Assembly (NCBI RefSeq): GCF_024666615.1
Contig: NZ_CP088297.1
Span: 4,506,501 to 4,570,500, forward strand
DNA: 64,000 bases
Origin: Aquabacterium sp. J223
GTDB taxonomy: Bacteria; Pseudomonadota; Gammaproteobacteria; Burkholderiales; Burkholderiaceae_C
Direction of reading: 5' to 3'
The notes under the pieces were generated by a model, which was not told where the DNA came from, did no database searches, and was given only the letters and a program-made list of their open reading frames with translations. Shown here piece after piece: positions 26,304-35,298 of the stretch (positions are counted from its first letter, which is position 1; each line of letters begins with the position of its first letter). The translations under genes and the position numbers were made by a program.

Positions 26304-27482
26304 TTACTTGCTGGCCGCAACCACTTCGGCCGGCTGCACCAGTTGCCCGGTCTTGTTGGACCAGCTGTTCTTGGTGTAGGTCGCCACCGCGGCGATCTCG
26401 GTCTCGCTGAGCTTGCCCTTCCACGCCGGCATGGCACCGCCGGCGGCGCCGTTGAGCAGGATGGCGATCTGCTTGCCGTGGTCGGCATCGAGCACGATGG
26501 CCGAGCCGTCCAGCGCCTTGATCGGACCGGCGCCCTTGCCGTCGGGCCGGTGGCAGGCCGCGCAGTTCGCGGCGTAGACCTTCTCGCCGCGGGCGATGAG
26601 GTCGGCCTGCGTCCACTGCTTGTTCGGATCGTCGGCCTGCGCGGCCAGCGCCTTCTTGCGGTCGGCGACCCAGGCGGTGTACTCGTCCTGCGTCACCACC
26701 TTGACCTGGATCGGCATGTACGCGTGCTCCTTGCCGCACAGCTCCACGCACTGGCCGTAGTACAGGCCGGTCTTCTCGGCGCGGAACCAGGTGTCGCGCA
26801 CGAAGCCGGGGATGGCGTCCTGCTTGACGCCGAAGGCCGGCACCGTCCAGGAGTGGATGACGTCGTTGGCCGTGGTGACGATGCGCACCTTCTTGTTCAC
26901 CGGCACCACCAGCGGGTTGTCGACCTTGAGCAGGTAGTCGTCACCGGTGGGCTGGCCGGCGTCGGACGCCGCGCGCTGGTTGAAGTCCAGCGTGGACAGG
27001 AAGCCGATGCCCTCGCCCTCGCCCTTCAGGTAGTCGTAGCCCCACTTCCACTGGTAGCCGGTGACCTTGACGGTGAGGTCGGCGTTGGTGGTGTCCTTCA
27101 TCGCCACCACCGCCTTGGTGGCCGGCAGCGCCATGCCGATGACGATGAGGAAGGGCACCACCGTCCAGGCGATCTCGACCTTCACGCTCTCGTGGAAGTT
27201 GGCCGACTTGGCGCCCTTGCTCTTGCGGTGCTTGATGATGGAATAGAACATCACCGCGAACACGGCGATGAAGATCACCAGGCAGAGGACCAGCATCATG
27301 TTGTGCAGCCACTGCTGCTCCGCCGCGATGCGCGTGACCGGCGGGTGAAGGTCGATCTGGTTGACCGCCGGACCGCCCGGCAGGTCGCCGACCGCCAGGG
27401 CCGCCGTCGAGGCGGCGATCGTGGCCGCGCCGGCCAGCGCCCGGCCTGCGAGCCGTGCCATGTGCGTCGTCATCGTCGTCAT
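26304..27482 (-). CDS. ctaC: Cytochrome c oxidase subunit II with fused C-terminal cytochrome c
   Basis: About 392 residues. A signal peptide and two membrane helices (about 60-80 and 100-120) are followed by the CuA cupredoxin domain with HSWTVPAFGVKQDAIPG and the ligand cluster CVELCGKEHAYM. The last 100 residues form a cytochrome c domain with heme site CAACH and a distal Met in GAMPAWKGKLSE, so this is a caa3-type subunit. The start is uncertain: a 9-base tandem repeat gives GTG at 27491 and ATG at 27482, 27473 and 27461, with no clear ribosome site. I took the first ATG. Confidence 0.95.
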   Translation of the reverse strand: MTTMTTHMARLAGRALAGAATIAASTAALAVGDLPGGPAVNQIDLHPPVTRIAAEQQWLHNMMLVLCLVIFIAVFAVMFYSIIKHRKSKGAKSANFHESVKVEIAWTVVPFLIVIGMALPATKAVVAMKDTTNADLTVKVTGYQWKWGYDYLKGEGEGIGFLSTLDFNQRAASDAGQPTGDDYLLKVDNPLVVPVNKKVRIVTTANDVIHSWTVPAFGVKQDAIPGFVRDTWFRAEKTGLYYGQCVELCGKEHAYMPIQVKVVTQDEYTAWVADRKKALAAQADDPNKQWTQADLIARGEKVYAANCAACHRPDGKGAGPIKALDGSAIVLDADHGKQIAILLNGAAGGAMPAWKGKLSETEIAAVATYTKNSWSNKTGQLVQPAEVVAASK

Positions 27483-27670
27483 CGTCGTCACGTCAGTTGA
27501 TTCGAATGGGGGGCCGCTGGCGAGCGTGACGCCGCGTCGCGGCCCACCGCGCGCGATGCGACGGCGCAGGGCAGGCAGCGGAAGACGCGGGGGAGCGCAC
27601 GGGGCAGCGGCGGCAAGGACTGGAAGGATCGGGGGGACCGGGCGGCGCGACCCAGGTCAACCGATCGATT

Positions 27671-28618
27671 TTAGCCCAAGCCCTCCGCTCCTCCGGAGGA
27701 TCCCTGAGTGCCACCTCGGGGACGTCGCACCATGGCCCGCATGTCGTCGAGCGAGACCGCGGTGCTCGGCGCCACCGCCGGACGTGGCGGCGGCTTCACC
27801 GCGTGGCCGTAGACCACCTCGAAGCGCAGCGCGATGCGGCCCGCGGCGTCCGCGCGCGCGGCCAGCGCCGCGCGCAGCCGGTCGCGCCAGCGTGGCGTCC
27901 GCAGCCCGGCCAGGCGCGCCGGGTGCGCATTGCCGCCGAGCGCCCGCAGCTCGGCCAGGGCGGCGTCGGCATCGGCCCAGTGCAGCGTCAGCACCTCCTG
28001 GTCCATCACCGGGTCGGCGAAGCCGGCATGGACCAGCATGTCGCCGAGGTCGTGCATGTCGACGAATTCGGCCATCGGCGGCCCCCAGCCGGCATCGCGG
28101 TAGACCTCGCGCAGGTCGTCCAGCGTGCCGGGACCCAGGGTGGAGAACATGAGGAAGCCGTCCACGGCCAGCGCGCGCAGCCAGCCGGCCATCAGCGGCG
28201 GCGGGTCGGCGACACGCTGCAGCAGCATGTTCGACCACACCAGTTGGGCCGCGCCGGCCGGCACCTCGGCGGCGGCGAGCGGTCGCGGCGCGGCGGGGCG
28301 GAAGCGCTGCAGCCAGCGCAGCGGTCCCGACGCCGCCGGGGCGGCGGCCGGCGCGGCCGCCGCCTCGCTTTCCACCGCGGTGATGGCCGCGGCGGGATAG
28401 ACCTGCCGCAGCCGTCCGGCGCTGGCGCCCAGCGCCGCCCCCCAGTCGAGCACCACCGCCGGCCGCAGCCGGACCACCGCCAGCCGTTCCGCCAGCCGCG
28501 AGGCCACCTCGTCGTGCAGCCAGGGCGGGCCCGGGGCCCGCTGCAGCCGCCGCAGGATGTGCCGCAGCGCCAAGGGGTCGATCTCGCGCGGGCTGGACGA
28601 CGGCATCGCGGCGGGCAT
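27671..28618 (-). CDS. BioC-like SAM-dependent methyltransferase
   Basis: A 315-residue class I methyltransferase with the BioC-type layout: the opening RHILRRLQRAPG, then VVLDWGAALGASAGRLR as motif I near 55-71, LVWSNMLLQRV near 128-138, and MFSTLGPGTLDDLREVYRDAGW near 157-178, which closely recalls BioC. BioC methylates malonyl-ACP for biotin synthesis, but no other bio gene is in the window, so the exact substrate is unproven. Motif I is degenerate (DWGAALG instead of DxGxGxG). An Ala/Pro-rich insert is at about 85-120. Confidence 0.8.
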   Translation of the reverse strand: MPAAMPSSSPREIDPLALRHILRRLQRAPGPPWLHDEVASRLAERLAVVRLRPAVVLDWGAALGASAGRLRQVYPAAAITAVESEAAAAPAAAPAASGPLRWLQRFRPAAPRPLAAAEVPAGAAQLVWSNMLLQRVADPPPLMAGWLRALAVDGFLMFSTLGPGTLDDLREVYRDAGWGPPMAEFVDMHDLGDMLVHAGFADPVMDQEVLTLHWADADAALAELRALGGNAHPARLAGLRTPRWRDRLRAALAARADAAGRIALRFEVVYGHAVKPPPRPAVAPSTAVSLDDMRAMVRRPRGGTQGSSGGAEGLG

Positions 28619-28638
28619 CCGGCTCAGTATATTGAGCC

Positions 28639-29385
28639 ATGGCCTGGCCTTCGCCGACGTCGAGCCCTGGCGCGCGGACGGTGCGAGCCTGGGCCGCGGG
28701 CTGGCCGGGCCGCTGCGCGCTCTGCCGGTCCTGGTGCCGGTCGCGGCTGTGCGGCCCGTGCGGCGAGCGCTTCGCGCCGCCGCGGCCGCGCTGCCGGCGT
28801 TGCGCCCGCCCGCTCGGCCTGTCGGCCGACGCCTGCGGCGCCTGCCTGCGCCAGCCGCCGCGGCTGGCCGGCACGGTGGTGGCGCTGGACTACGCGCCGC
28901 CGCTGGACGGACTGATCACCGGGCTGAAGTTCCAGCACCGGCTCGACCTGGCGCCGGCGCTGGCCGGACTGCTGCACGCCGCGCTGCCGGCCGGTGCCCG
29001 CCTGCCCGATCTGTTGGTCCCGGTGCCGCTGTCGCCGCGGCGCCTGCGCGAGCGCGGCTACAACCAGGCCTGGGAACTGGCGCGCCACCTCGCCCGTCGG
29101 CTGGACCTGCCCGCGCTGCCGGCCGCCCTGCTGCGCACCCGGGACACCGCCGCGCAGACGACGCTCTCCCGCACCGAACGGCAGCGCAACCTGCGCGACG
29201 CCTTCCTGGTGGAGCCGCGGCTGGCGCACCGGGTGCAGGGCCGTCGGTTGGCCTTGGTCGACGACGTCACCACCACCGGCGCCACCGCCGACGCGGCGGC
29301 CGAGGCGTTGCTGCGCGCCGGTGCCGCCGAGGTGCGGCTGTGGGCGCTGGCGCGCACGCCGGACGCACCGCCCGGCACCGATTGA
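28639..29385 (+). CDS. comF: ComF family protein (amidophosphoribosyltransferase-like)
   Basis: A 248-residue protein. An N-terminal zinc-finger region with several CxxC pairs (about 26-68) is followed by a phosphoribosyltransferase fold with [23 protein letters not shown] and the PRPP loop [13 protein letters not shown]. ComF relatives act in DNA uptake and replication restart in some bacteria; the role here is unknown. A TATATT hexamer ends five bases before the ATG, so the transcript may be nearly leaderless. It is divergent from the BioC-like gene. Confidence 0.88.
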   Translation: MAWPSPTSSPGARTVRAWAAGWPGRCALCRSWCRSRLCGPCGERFAPPRPRCRRCARPLGLSADACGACLRQPPRLAGTVVALDYAPPLDGLITGLKFQHRLDLAPALAGLLHAALPAGARLPDLLVPVPLSPRRLRERGYNQAWELARHLARRLDLPALPAALLRTRDTAAQTTLSRTERQRNLRDAFLVEPRLAHRVQGRRLALVDDVTTTGATADAAAEALLRAGAAEVRLWALARTPDAPPGTD

Positions 29386-29413
29386 CCGGCGATGGACGCG
29401 GCGACGGCCGCCG

Positions 29414-30553
29414 CTACTGGCGCACCCGTCCGCCGGCGTCGACGATGGTCAGCTCGACGAAGCGCGCGCCGCGGCGGTTGCCGCGGCCATAGGCCACCTG
29501 GTAGCCGCCCAGGTCCTGCGGCTCGAGCGCGTCGAGGGCCGCCAGCACCGTGTCCCGGCTGGGCGCGTTGCCCGCCTTGCGCAGGCCCGCCAGCAGCACG
29601 CGGCCGGTGACGTAGCCCTCCATCATGGTGTAGCTCACCGGCGGCGGGTCCTTCAACAGTGCGCGGGCGTCGACGAAGTCCTTGGTCAGCCGGTTGGCGA
29701 TGCGGTAGGGGCTGGGCACCACCTGCGCGATGGACACGCCGCGCAGGTACTGCTCGCCCAGCCGCATGGCCAGCCGCTCCACGTCCACGCTGCTGCTGGC
29801 GAACAGGGTCGCGCCGCCGCCCTCGAGCCGGTAGTTCTCGATCAGGCCGGCCGCCGCCGCAGGGCTGCTGACGATGATCACCGCCTGCGGTGCGGCCTTG
29901 AGCAGCGCCTCCACCGCACCGGGGGCGTGGACCTTGCCGGCCGGTTGGCTGGTGCGCGCCACCAGCGTCAGGCCCTTGCAGGCCGGCAGCTCCTGCAGCA
30001 GCCGCACGCTGCGCTCACCCTGCGGGCCTTCCTCGGTGAAGCTGGCCAGCCGCGTCAGGCCGATGGTGCCGAGCTGCTGGCAGACCTTGGCCAGTTCCTC
30101 GGCCAGGCCGGCGCGGGTGCGGAACACCGCCGGCGAGTCGAGCTCGTCGTCGGCGTTCTGCGCGCCGACCAGCGCGATGCGCTCGCGCTCCAGCCCGCCG
30201 GCCGCCAGCGCACGCACGCTGCCGTCGCCGAGGAAGCCCACCAGCGCCACCGGCTTGTGCTCGGCCAGTACCCGCTTCAGTTCGGCGGCGGCCTGCGCCG
30301 GCTCCACCGGCTCGGGCGCACGGGCCAGCACCACCCGACGGCCGTTGACGCCGCCTGCCCGGTTGGCCTGTTCGAAGGCCGCCTGCACGCCGGCCAGGTA
30401 GAACGTCGACTGCATCGACTGCTGGCGGGCGTAGGTGCCGAGCTCGGCCACCACCAGTTCCTGCGCCATGGCGGCGGACCCGCTGCCCGCCCACAACACC
30501 AGCCAGCCCGCGAGCCGCCATGCCGCCTTGCGCACACCCAGATTCCTGACCAT
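29414..30553 (-). CDS. Periplasmic binding protein, branched-chain amino acid (LivJ) type
   Basis: A 379-residue exported protein. The signal peptide ends near GSAAMAQ (about residue 30), followed by a type I periplasmic-binding fold: FYLAGVQAAFEQANRAGGVNGRRVVL, VALVGFLGDGSVRA, NADDELDSPAVFRTR. No permease or ATPase gene is nearby, so it may feed a remote transporter or a sensor. The ATG at 30553 has a GAGGG element eight bases upstream; an ATG two codons earlier is the alternative. The ligand cannot be told from sequence. Confidence 0.87.
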   Translation of the reverse strand: MVRNLGVRKAAWRLAGWLVLWAGSGSAAMAQELVVAELGTYARQQSMQSTFYLAGVQAAFEQANRAGGVNGRRVVLARAPEPVEPAQAAAELKRVLAEHKPVALVGFLGDGSVRALAAGGLERERIALVGAQNADDELDSPAVFRTRAGLAEELAKVCQQLGTIGLTRLASFTEEGPQGERSVRLLQELPACKGLTLVARTSQPAGKVHAPGAVEALLKAAPQAVIIVSSPAAAAGLIENYRLEGGGATLFASSSVDVERLAMRLGEQYLRGVSIAQVVPSPYRIANRLTKDFVDARALLKDPPPVSYTMMEGYVTGRVLLAGLRKAGNAPSRDTVLAALDALEPQDLGGYQVAYGRGNRRGARFVELTIVDAGGRVRQ

Positions 30554-30677
30554 GACCATGCCCTCGCCACAACGACGCGCGAGCCTACGCGCGCGAGCGC
30601 CACGGCGGAAGGGGCCGGGCCCTCGGCCGGCGTCGCGGGGTGCGCATTCCTGCAGGGCCTGACCGGACAATGCGCCG

Positions 30678-31151
30678 ATGTTCCGCATCGTGCTCGTCGC
30701 CCCCGAGATCCCGCCCAACACCGGCAACGTCATCCGGCTGGCCGCCAACACCGGCTGCGCGCTGCACCTGGTGGAGCCGCTGGGCTTCGACATGGACGAC
30801 AAGGCGCTGCGCCGCGCCGGGCTCGACTACCACGAGTACGCGACGGTGCGCCGGCACGCCGACTGGGCCGCCCTGCTGGCCAGCGGCGAGGTCGACCCCG
30901 AGCGCTGCTACGCCTTCACCACCCGCGGCAGCCGGCCTTTCGGCGAGGTGGCCTTCGCGCCCGGCGACGCCTTCGTCTTCGGCAGCGAAAGCCGCGGCCT
31001 GCCCGACGACGTGCGCGACGGCTTCTTCCCGCCGGAGCGGCGCCTGCGCCTGCCGATGCGGCCCGGCCAGCGCAGCCTCAACCTCAGCAACGCGGTGGCG
31101 GTGGCGGTGTTCGAGGCGTGGCGACAGCAGGGGTACGCTGGAGGGGCGTGA
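30678..31151 (+). CDS. trmL: tRNA (cytidine(34)-2'-O)-methyltransferase TrmL
   Basis: A 157-residue SPOUT-fold enzyme that 2'-O-methylates the wobble base of tRNA-Leu. PEIPPNTGNVIRLAANTG (about 9-26), LVEPLGFDMDD, FGSESRGLP and the knot end LNLSNAVAVAVFEAWRQ are typical, and the length is normal. GACAAT lies six bases before the ATG, suggesting a very short leader. It converges on gpsA. Confidence 0.95.
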   Translation: MFRIVLVAPEIPPNTGNVIRLAANTGCALHLVEPLGFDMDDKALRRAGLDYHEYATVRRHADWAALLASGEVDPERCYAFTTRGSRPFGEVAFAPGDAFVFGSESRGLPDDVRDGFFPPERRLRLPMRPGQRSLNLSNAVAVAVFEAWRQQGYAGGA

Positions 31152-31192
31152 GTCCGGTTCTTGTGGTGCAGCCCGTGGGGGCTCTTCGCGGT

Positions 31193-31225
31193 GCAGCCCG
31201 TGGGCCTGCGCGGCCCACGGGCTGC
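31193..31225. terminator. 13-bp hairpin between trmL and gpsA
   Basis: A perfect inverted repeat, 31193-31205 with 31213-31225, and a 7-base loop. It sits between convergent genes and could end both transcripts, but no T-run follows on either side. Part of the stem (GTGCAGCCCGTGGG) is also present as a direct repeat at 31166-31179. Confidence 0.45.
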
Positions 31226-31245
31226 AAACCGTGCGAACGCGGGCC

Positions 31246-32226
31246 TCAGGCCTCAGGCCGCGCGTCCCGCGACAGCAGCGCGCGCACGGCGTCCGCGGCG
31301 GCCAGCCGGCCCTGCAGCACGGCGACCACCGCCTGCGTGATCGGCATCTCCACACCGGCCTGCTGCGCGCGGGCGAGCACCACCGGGGCAGTGGCCACGC
31401 CTTCGGCCACATGCCCCAGCGAGGCGAGGATGTCGGCCAGCGCCCGGCCCTCGGCGAGCAGCAGGCCGACGCGGCGGTTGCGCGACAGCTCGCCGGTGGC
31501 GGTGAGCACCAGATCGCCGAGGCCGGACAGGCCCATGAAGGTGTCGGTGCGCGCGCCCAGCGCCTGGCCCAGCCGGGCCATCTCGGCCAGGCCCCGGGTG
31601 ATGAGCGCGGCGCGGGCGTTGAGCCCCAGGCCCAGGCCGTCGGCGATGCCGGTGGCGATGGCCAGCACGTTCTTCACCGCACCGCCCACCTCCACGCCCA
31701 CCGGGTCGGTGGAGGTGTAGACGCGCAGCGCCTCGGCATGGAAGGCGGCGACGCCGAGCGCCGCAACCTCGGCGTCGCGGCTGGCCGCGACCAGCGCGGT
31801 GGGCTGGCCGCGCGCCACCTCCAGCGCGAAGCTGGGGCCGGACAGCACGCCGCTGCGTGGCCGCTCCAGCGCCTGCGCGATCTCATGGCCGAGCCGGCCG
31901 CTGCCGGCCTGGAAGCCCTTGCACAGCCACAGCACGGGATGGCCGGCCGGCACCGCCGCCAGCAGCGCCTCCAGCCCGGCCATCGGCGAGGCGATGACGG
32001 TCAGGCCGTCGTCGCCGGCATGGTCCAGCGCGGCGGGCAGCGACGCCTCGATCAGCAGTTCGGCCGGCAGCGCCACCTCGGGCAGGTAGCGCGTGTTGCG
32101 GCGCTCGGCGCGCAGCGCCGCGGCCTGCGCCGCGTCACGCGCCCACAGCCGCACCTCGTGCCGCCGCGCCGCCTGCACCGCCAGCGCGGTGCCCCAGGCG
32201 CCGGCGCCGAGGATGGCGATCTTCAT
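31246..32226 (-). CDS. gpsA: Glycerol-3-phosphate dehydrogenase [NAD(P)+]
   Basis: Cytoplasmic enzyme of 326 residues that makes sn-glycerol 3-phosphate for phospholipids. The N-terminal Rossmann motif [76 protein letters not shown] and the Arg in SRNRRVG are intact. The segment before the C-terminus is [15 protein letters not shown]. It is the last gene of a rhodanese-grxC-secB-gpsA run. Confidence 0.96.
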   Translation of the reverse strand: MKIAILGAGAWGTALAVQAARRHEVRLWARDAAQAAALRAERRNTRYLPEVALPAELLIEASLPAALDHAGDDGLTVIASPMAGLEALLAAVPAGHPVLWLCKGFQAGSGRLGHEIAQALERPRSGVLSGPSFALEVARGQPTALVAASRDAEVAALGVAAFHAEALRVYTSTDPVGVEVGGAVKNVLAIATGIADGLGLGLNARAALITRGLAEMARLGQALGARTDTFMGLSGLGDLVLTATGELSRNRRVGLLLAEGRALADILASLGHVAEGVATAPVVLARAQQAGVEMPITQAVVAVLQGRLAAADAVRALLSRDARPEA

Positions 32227-32294
32227 GACGACCCCGTGGGGACAGGTCGCCGCAGGCGACCAGGGGCAGCGGTCTCGTCAAGCGGGCCCGGCAC

Positions 32295-32357
32295 GATCCG
32301 GGTCTCCCGGTCGTGTCGGGTGCCCCCGCGGGGGGCGGCCGCCAGACGGCCGGGGGC
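32295..32357. repeat. Intergenic repeat, copy between secB and gpsA
   Basis: A 63-base element whose 28-base core (32330-32357) differs at one base from 15209-15236, with a related GATCCGGGTC...CCGGTC lead-in. It ends 11 bases before the secB stop codon, so, like the copy near the ZIP gene, it lies just 3' of a minus-strand gene. The neighbouring 32227-32294 also looks repetitive (GTCGCCGCAGGCGAC inverted repeat). Confidence 0.7.
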
Positions 32358-32368
32358 CCACATCTTCG

Positions 32369-32830
32369 TCAGGCGTTGGCCGTGGCGCCGTTGGCGCCCT
32401 GCTGCTGCTGGCGCTGCGCGTCGAACATGGCCTGGAAGTTGACCTCGGTCAGCAGCACCGGCGGGAAGCCGGCACGGGTGCAGACGTCGGAGACGATGGC
32501 GCGCAGGTACGGGTAGACCATCTGCGGGCAGGCAATGCCGATGATGGCTTCGAGCTGGTCCTGCGGCAGGTTGCGGATCTCGAAGATGCCGGCCTGCTTG
32601 GCCTCGATGAGGAACACCGTGCGGTCGCCCACCCGGGTGGTCACCGTGGCGGTGACGCAGACCTCGTACACGCCCTCGGCCACCGGCTCGGCGGACAGCC
32701 CGAGGTTGATGTCGACCTGCGGCTGCTGCTGCTCGAGCAGGATCTGCGGCGAATTGGGCTGCTCCAGCGACAGGTCCTTCAGGTACATGCGCTGGATCTG
32801 GAACACGGGGGTCGCGTCTTGCTCGGCCAT
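32369..32830 (-). CDS. secB: Protein-export chaperone SecB
   Basis: A 153-residue cytosolic tetrameric chaperone that delivers unfolded preproteins to Sec[43 protein letters not shown], the AKQAGIFEI strand and [15 protein letters not shown] are diagnostic, and it ends with a Gln-rich tail. The ATG at 32830 follows an AAGGCAAG ribosome site; an upstream ATG at 32863 is less likely. Confidence 0.97.
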   Translation of the reverse strand: MAEQDATPVFQIQRMYLKDLSLEQPNSPQILLEQQQPQVDINLGLSAEPVAEGVYEVCVTATVTTRVGDRTVFLIEAKQAGIFEIRNLPQDQLEAIIGIACPQMVYPYLRAIVSDVCTRAGFPPVLLTEVNFQAMFDAQRQQQQGANGATANA

Positions 32831-32921
32831 GGGGCTTGCCTTGTCTCGAAAAAACGCCCGCATGCCGAAGGGCTGCGGGCCGGTGGCGCGGATTATGGGC
32901 CTGCGACGGCCCCGCGAAATG

Positions 32922-33179
32922 TCAGGCGCCGAGCAAGGGCAGCAGGCCGCCGCGCTGGTCGAGGGCGATCAGGTCGTCGCAGCCGCCCACGTGGGTGTCG
33001 CCGATGAAGATCTGCGGCACGGTGCGGCGACCGGTGGCCGCCATCATGGCCTGGCGCTGCCCAGGGTCGAGGTCGATGCGGATCTCCTCGATCTGCTCCA
33101 CGCCGCGCTGCTTGAGCAGCTGCTTGGCGCGGATGCAGTAGGGGCAGACCTGCGTGGTGTACATGCGGACGGGGTTCAT
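32922..33179 (-). CDS. grxC: Glutaredoxin 3
   Basis: An 85-residue dithiol glutaredoxin. The CPYC active site is in [12 protein letters not shown] at about 12-15; [18 protein letters not shown] follows with the cis-Pro and glutathione-binding residues. Normal length for GrxC. It stands between secB and a rhodanese gene, an order I recall from many proteobacteria. Confidence 0.95.
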   Translation of the reverse strand: MNPVRMYTTQVCPYCIRAKQLLKQRGVEQIEEIRIDLDPGQRQAMMAATGRRTVPQIFIGDTHVGGCDDLIALDQRGGLLPLLGA

Positions 33180-33265
33180 GGCCCGATTTTCCCGTGCGCC
33201 CGATCCCCTTGCCGGGGTCCGGGCTCCGCCCGCCGGCGGCGGATCCGCCGCCCTTCTCGAGCCGG

Positions 33266-33694
33266 TCAGGCGCCCTTCGGCGTCAGCTTCTCGACCGGCA
33301 GGTTGGCCTCGCGCCAGGCCTGCAGGCCACCGGCCAGCGAATGCACCTTCTCATGGCCCAGCGCCTTCAGCGCGGCGGCGCCGCGCGACGCCCGGCCCCC
33401 GGTGGCGCAGACCACCACCACCGGCTGCGCCTTGTTGGTCGGCAGGCCCTTGGCGCCGGCGGCCAGCTGCGCCAGCGGGATGTTGCGCGCGCCGAGCGGG
33501 TGGCCGGCGGCGTACTCGGCCGGCTCGCTGATGTCGATCAGCACCGCCTTCTCGCGGTTGATCATCATCACCGCCTGCTGCGGCGACACGCCGCCCGCCC
33601 CCTGCAGACGCGCCAGCGCCGGCCACGCCAGCAGGCCGCCGGACATCAGCGCGGCGAGGACGAGGTACCACTGGTCGATCAGGTAGGCGAGCAC
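33266..33694 (-). CDS. Membrane-anchored rhodanese-like sulfurtransferase
   Basis: A 142-residue protein. An N-terminal membrane helix (about 5-24) is followed by a rhodanese domain with [24 protein letters not shown] and an intact active-site loop with cysteine in [10 protein letters not shown]. This arrangement, upstream of grxC and secB, matches the YibN-type proteins. Sulfur-transfer function is inferred from the loop; the substrate is unknown. Confidence 0.9.
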   Translation of the reverse strand: MLAYLIDQWYLVLAALMSGGLLAWPALARLQGAGGVSPQQAVMMINREKAVLIDISEPAEYAAGHPLGARNIPLAQLAAGAKGLPTNKAQPVVVVCATGGRASRGAAALKALGHEKVHSLAGGLQAWREANLPVEKLTPKGA

Positions 33695-33735
33695 GGGAAG
33701 GGGTCGGCAGCAACCGAGGAGGCGAAAAACGTCGA

Positions 33736-33762
33736 ATTATAGAATTCGCCCCCCCTTGTCGA
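33736..33762 (-). promoter_or_regulatory. Promoter of the rhodanese-grxC-secB-gpsA genes
   Basis: On the minus strand a perfect TATAAT at 33741-33736 and TCGACA (five of six to the -35 consensus) at 33762-33757, with a short 15-base spacer, upstream of the rhodanese start. It lies in an AT-rich island between the divergent gpmA gene and the rhodanese gene. The spacer includes a run of seven G. Confidence 0.5.
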
Positions 33763-33797
33763 GCCCTGCCTCGACCCCCACCAGACCCCATCGGCCC

Positions 33798-34541
33798 ATG
33801 CACAAGCTCGTCCTCATCCGCCACGGCGAATCGACCTGGAACCTGGAGAACCGCTTCACCGGCTGGACCGACGTGCCGCTCACCGACACCGGCGTGCTGC
33901 AGGCCCAACAGGCCGGCCAGCTGCTCAAGGACGCGGGCATCGAGTTCGACGTCGCCTACACCTCCGTGCTCAAGCGCGCCATCTGGACGCTGTGGCACTG
34001 CCTGGACACGATGGACCGCACCTGGCTGCCGGTGGTCAAGGACTGGCGGCTGAACGAGCGCCACTACGGTGCGCTGCAGGGCCTGAACAAGGCCGACATG
34101 GCCAAGCAGTACGGCGACGAGCAGGTGCTGATCTGGCGCCGCAGCTACGACACGCCGCCGCCGGCGCTCGACGCCGACGACCCGCGCGGCCAGCGCCAGG
34201 ACCTCCGCTACGCGTCGCTCAAGCCCGAGGACATCCCGCTGACCGAGTGCCTGAAGGACACGGTGGCCCGGGTGCTGCCCTTCTGGAACGAGGCCATCGC
34301 GCCGAAGGTCCGGGCCGGCCAGCGCATCGTCATCGCCGCCCACGGCAACAGCATCCGCGCGCTGGTGAAGTACCTCGACAACATCGGCGACGCCGAGATC
34401 GTCGGCGTCAACATCCCCAACGGCATCCCGCTGGTCTACGAACTGGACGCCGACCTGAAGCCGATCAAGAGCTACTACCTCGGCGACGCCGAGGCGGCGG
34501 CCAAGGCCGCTGCGGCGGTGGCCAGCCAGGGCAAGGCCTAG
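33798..34541 (+). CDS. gpmA: 2,3-bisphosphoglycerate-dependent phosphoglycerate mutase
   Basis: A 247-residue glycolytic enzyme. The phosphohistidine motif [23 protein letters not shown] is at about 5-27; [14 protein letters not shown] and the second catalytic histidine in [16 protein letters not shown] follow. The ATG at 33798 starts directly before [11 protein letters not shown]; an in-frame upstream ATG is not needed. Its TAG stop shares the CTAG tetranucleotide with the plsC stop on the other strand. Confidence 0.97.
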   Translation: MHKLVLIRHGESTWNLENRFTGWTDVPLTDTGVLQAQQAGQLLKDAGIEFDVAYTSVLKRAIWTLWHCLDTMDRTWLPVVKDWRLNERHYGALQGLNKADMAKQYGDEQVLIWRRSYDTPPPALDADDPRGQRQDLRYASLKPEDIPLTECLKDTVARVLPFWNEAIAPKVRAGQRIVIAAHGNSIRALVKYLDNIGDAEIVGVNIPNGIPLVYELDADLKPIKSYYLGDAEAAAKAAAAVASQGKA

Positions 34542-35254
34542 ACCGGGTCCAGGGCCGCCAGCGCCCGGCCCATGGTGTCGCGCAGGCCCTCCGCCAGCGC
34601 GCGGCGGTCGCCGGCGCCGGGTGCCTGCACCGGCAGCCAGCGCACCCGCACGACGAGGCCGCGGGCGTTCGCGATCCACCACAGGCTCTGCACGAGGCTG
34701 GTGTCGCCGACGTAGGCCGCGGCCGGGCTGGGCGAGGCCGACGCGTCGGCGAAGCGCAGCACCAGCGGCTGCACCGGCGCCTGGGCCGACAGCGCCGCCT
34801 GCAGCAGGTTGGCGTGGAAGGGCAGCAGCCCGCGGCCCTCGCCGGTGGTGCCTTCGGGGAAGACGGCCACCGTGTCGCCGGCCTGCAGCGCCTGGGCCAT
34901 CTGGTGCACCACGCGCAATGCGTCGCGGCGCTTCTCGCGTTCGATGAACAGCGTGCCGGCGGCCACCACCAGCCGGCCGACCAGCGGCCAGTGCCGCACG
35001 TCGGCCTTGGAGACGAAGCGCGCCTGCGGGCAGCTGGCGTGCACGGCCAGGATGTCGAGCCAGGAGACGTGGTTGGCCACCAGCAGCACCGGTCCCGCGT
35101 GCGGCGTGCCCTGCACGTCCAGCGCGACGCCGAGGCCGGCGAGCACCGCCCGCGCCCATTGCCGGATCTCGCGCTGACGGCCCGCGGCGTCCAGCCGCGG
35201 AAAGCGCAGGGCGACGATGGCCAGCCCGCGCAGCACATGGCCGGTGGTCACCAT
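34538..35254 (-). CDS. plsC: 1-acyl-sn-glycerol-3-phosphate acyltransferase
   Basis: About 238 residues, PlsC family, making phosphatidic acid at the inner membrane. The acyltransferase motifs are present: VANHVSWLD (NHx4D), a [10 protein letters not shown] region, and [10 protein letters not shown] hydrophobic N-terminal segment is short. I used the ATG at 35254; the frame stays open upstream (from a TTG near 35,290) and the true start could add about a dozen residues. It follows pyrC' with a gap of about 45 bases. Confidence 0.88.
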   Translation of the reverse strand: MVTTGHVLRGLAIVALRFPRLDAAGRQREIRQWARAVLAGLGVALDVQGTPHAGPVLLVANHVSWLDILAVHASCPQARFVSKADVRHWPLVGRLVVAAGTLFIEREKRRDALRVVHQMAQALQAGDTVAVFPEGTTGEGRGLLPFHANLLQAALSAQAPVQPLVLRFADASASPSPAAAYVGDTSLVQSLWWIANARGLVVRVRWLPVQAPGAGDRRALAEGLRDTMGRALAALDPV

Positions 35255-35298
35255 CAGCCGGGCGATGGCCCGAAGCGGCCGCAGGGCCAAGCGCCGGC

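Noticed and set aside
27492-27670. Possible promoter for the oxidase operon (TAAAAT at about 27,670 on the minus strand)
   Set aside because: The -10 match is good but no acceptable -35 box is in place and it overlaps the end of the BioC-like gene, so I did not list it as a feature.
30640-31412. Possible extra gene opposite trmL
   Set aside because: Frames there are compositional shadows; TrmL motifs are complete on the plus strand.
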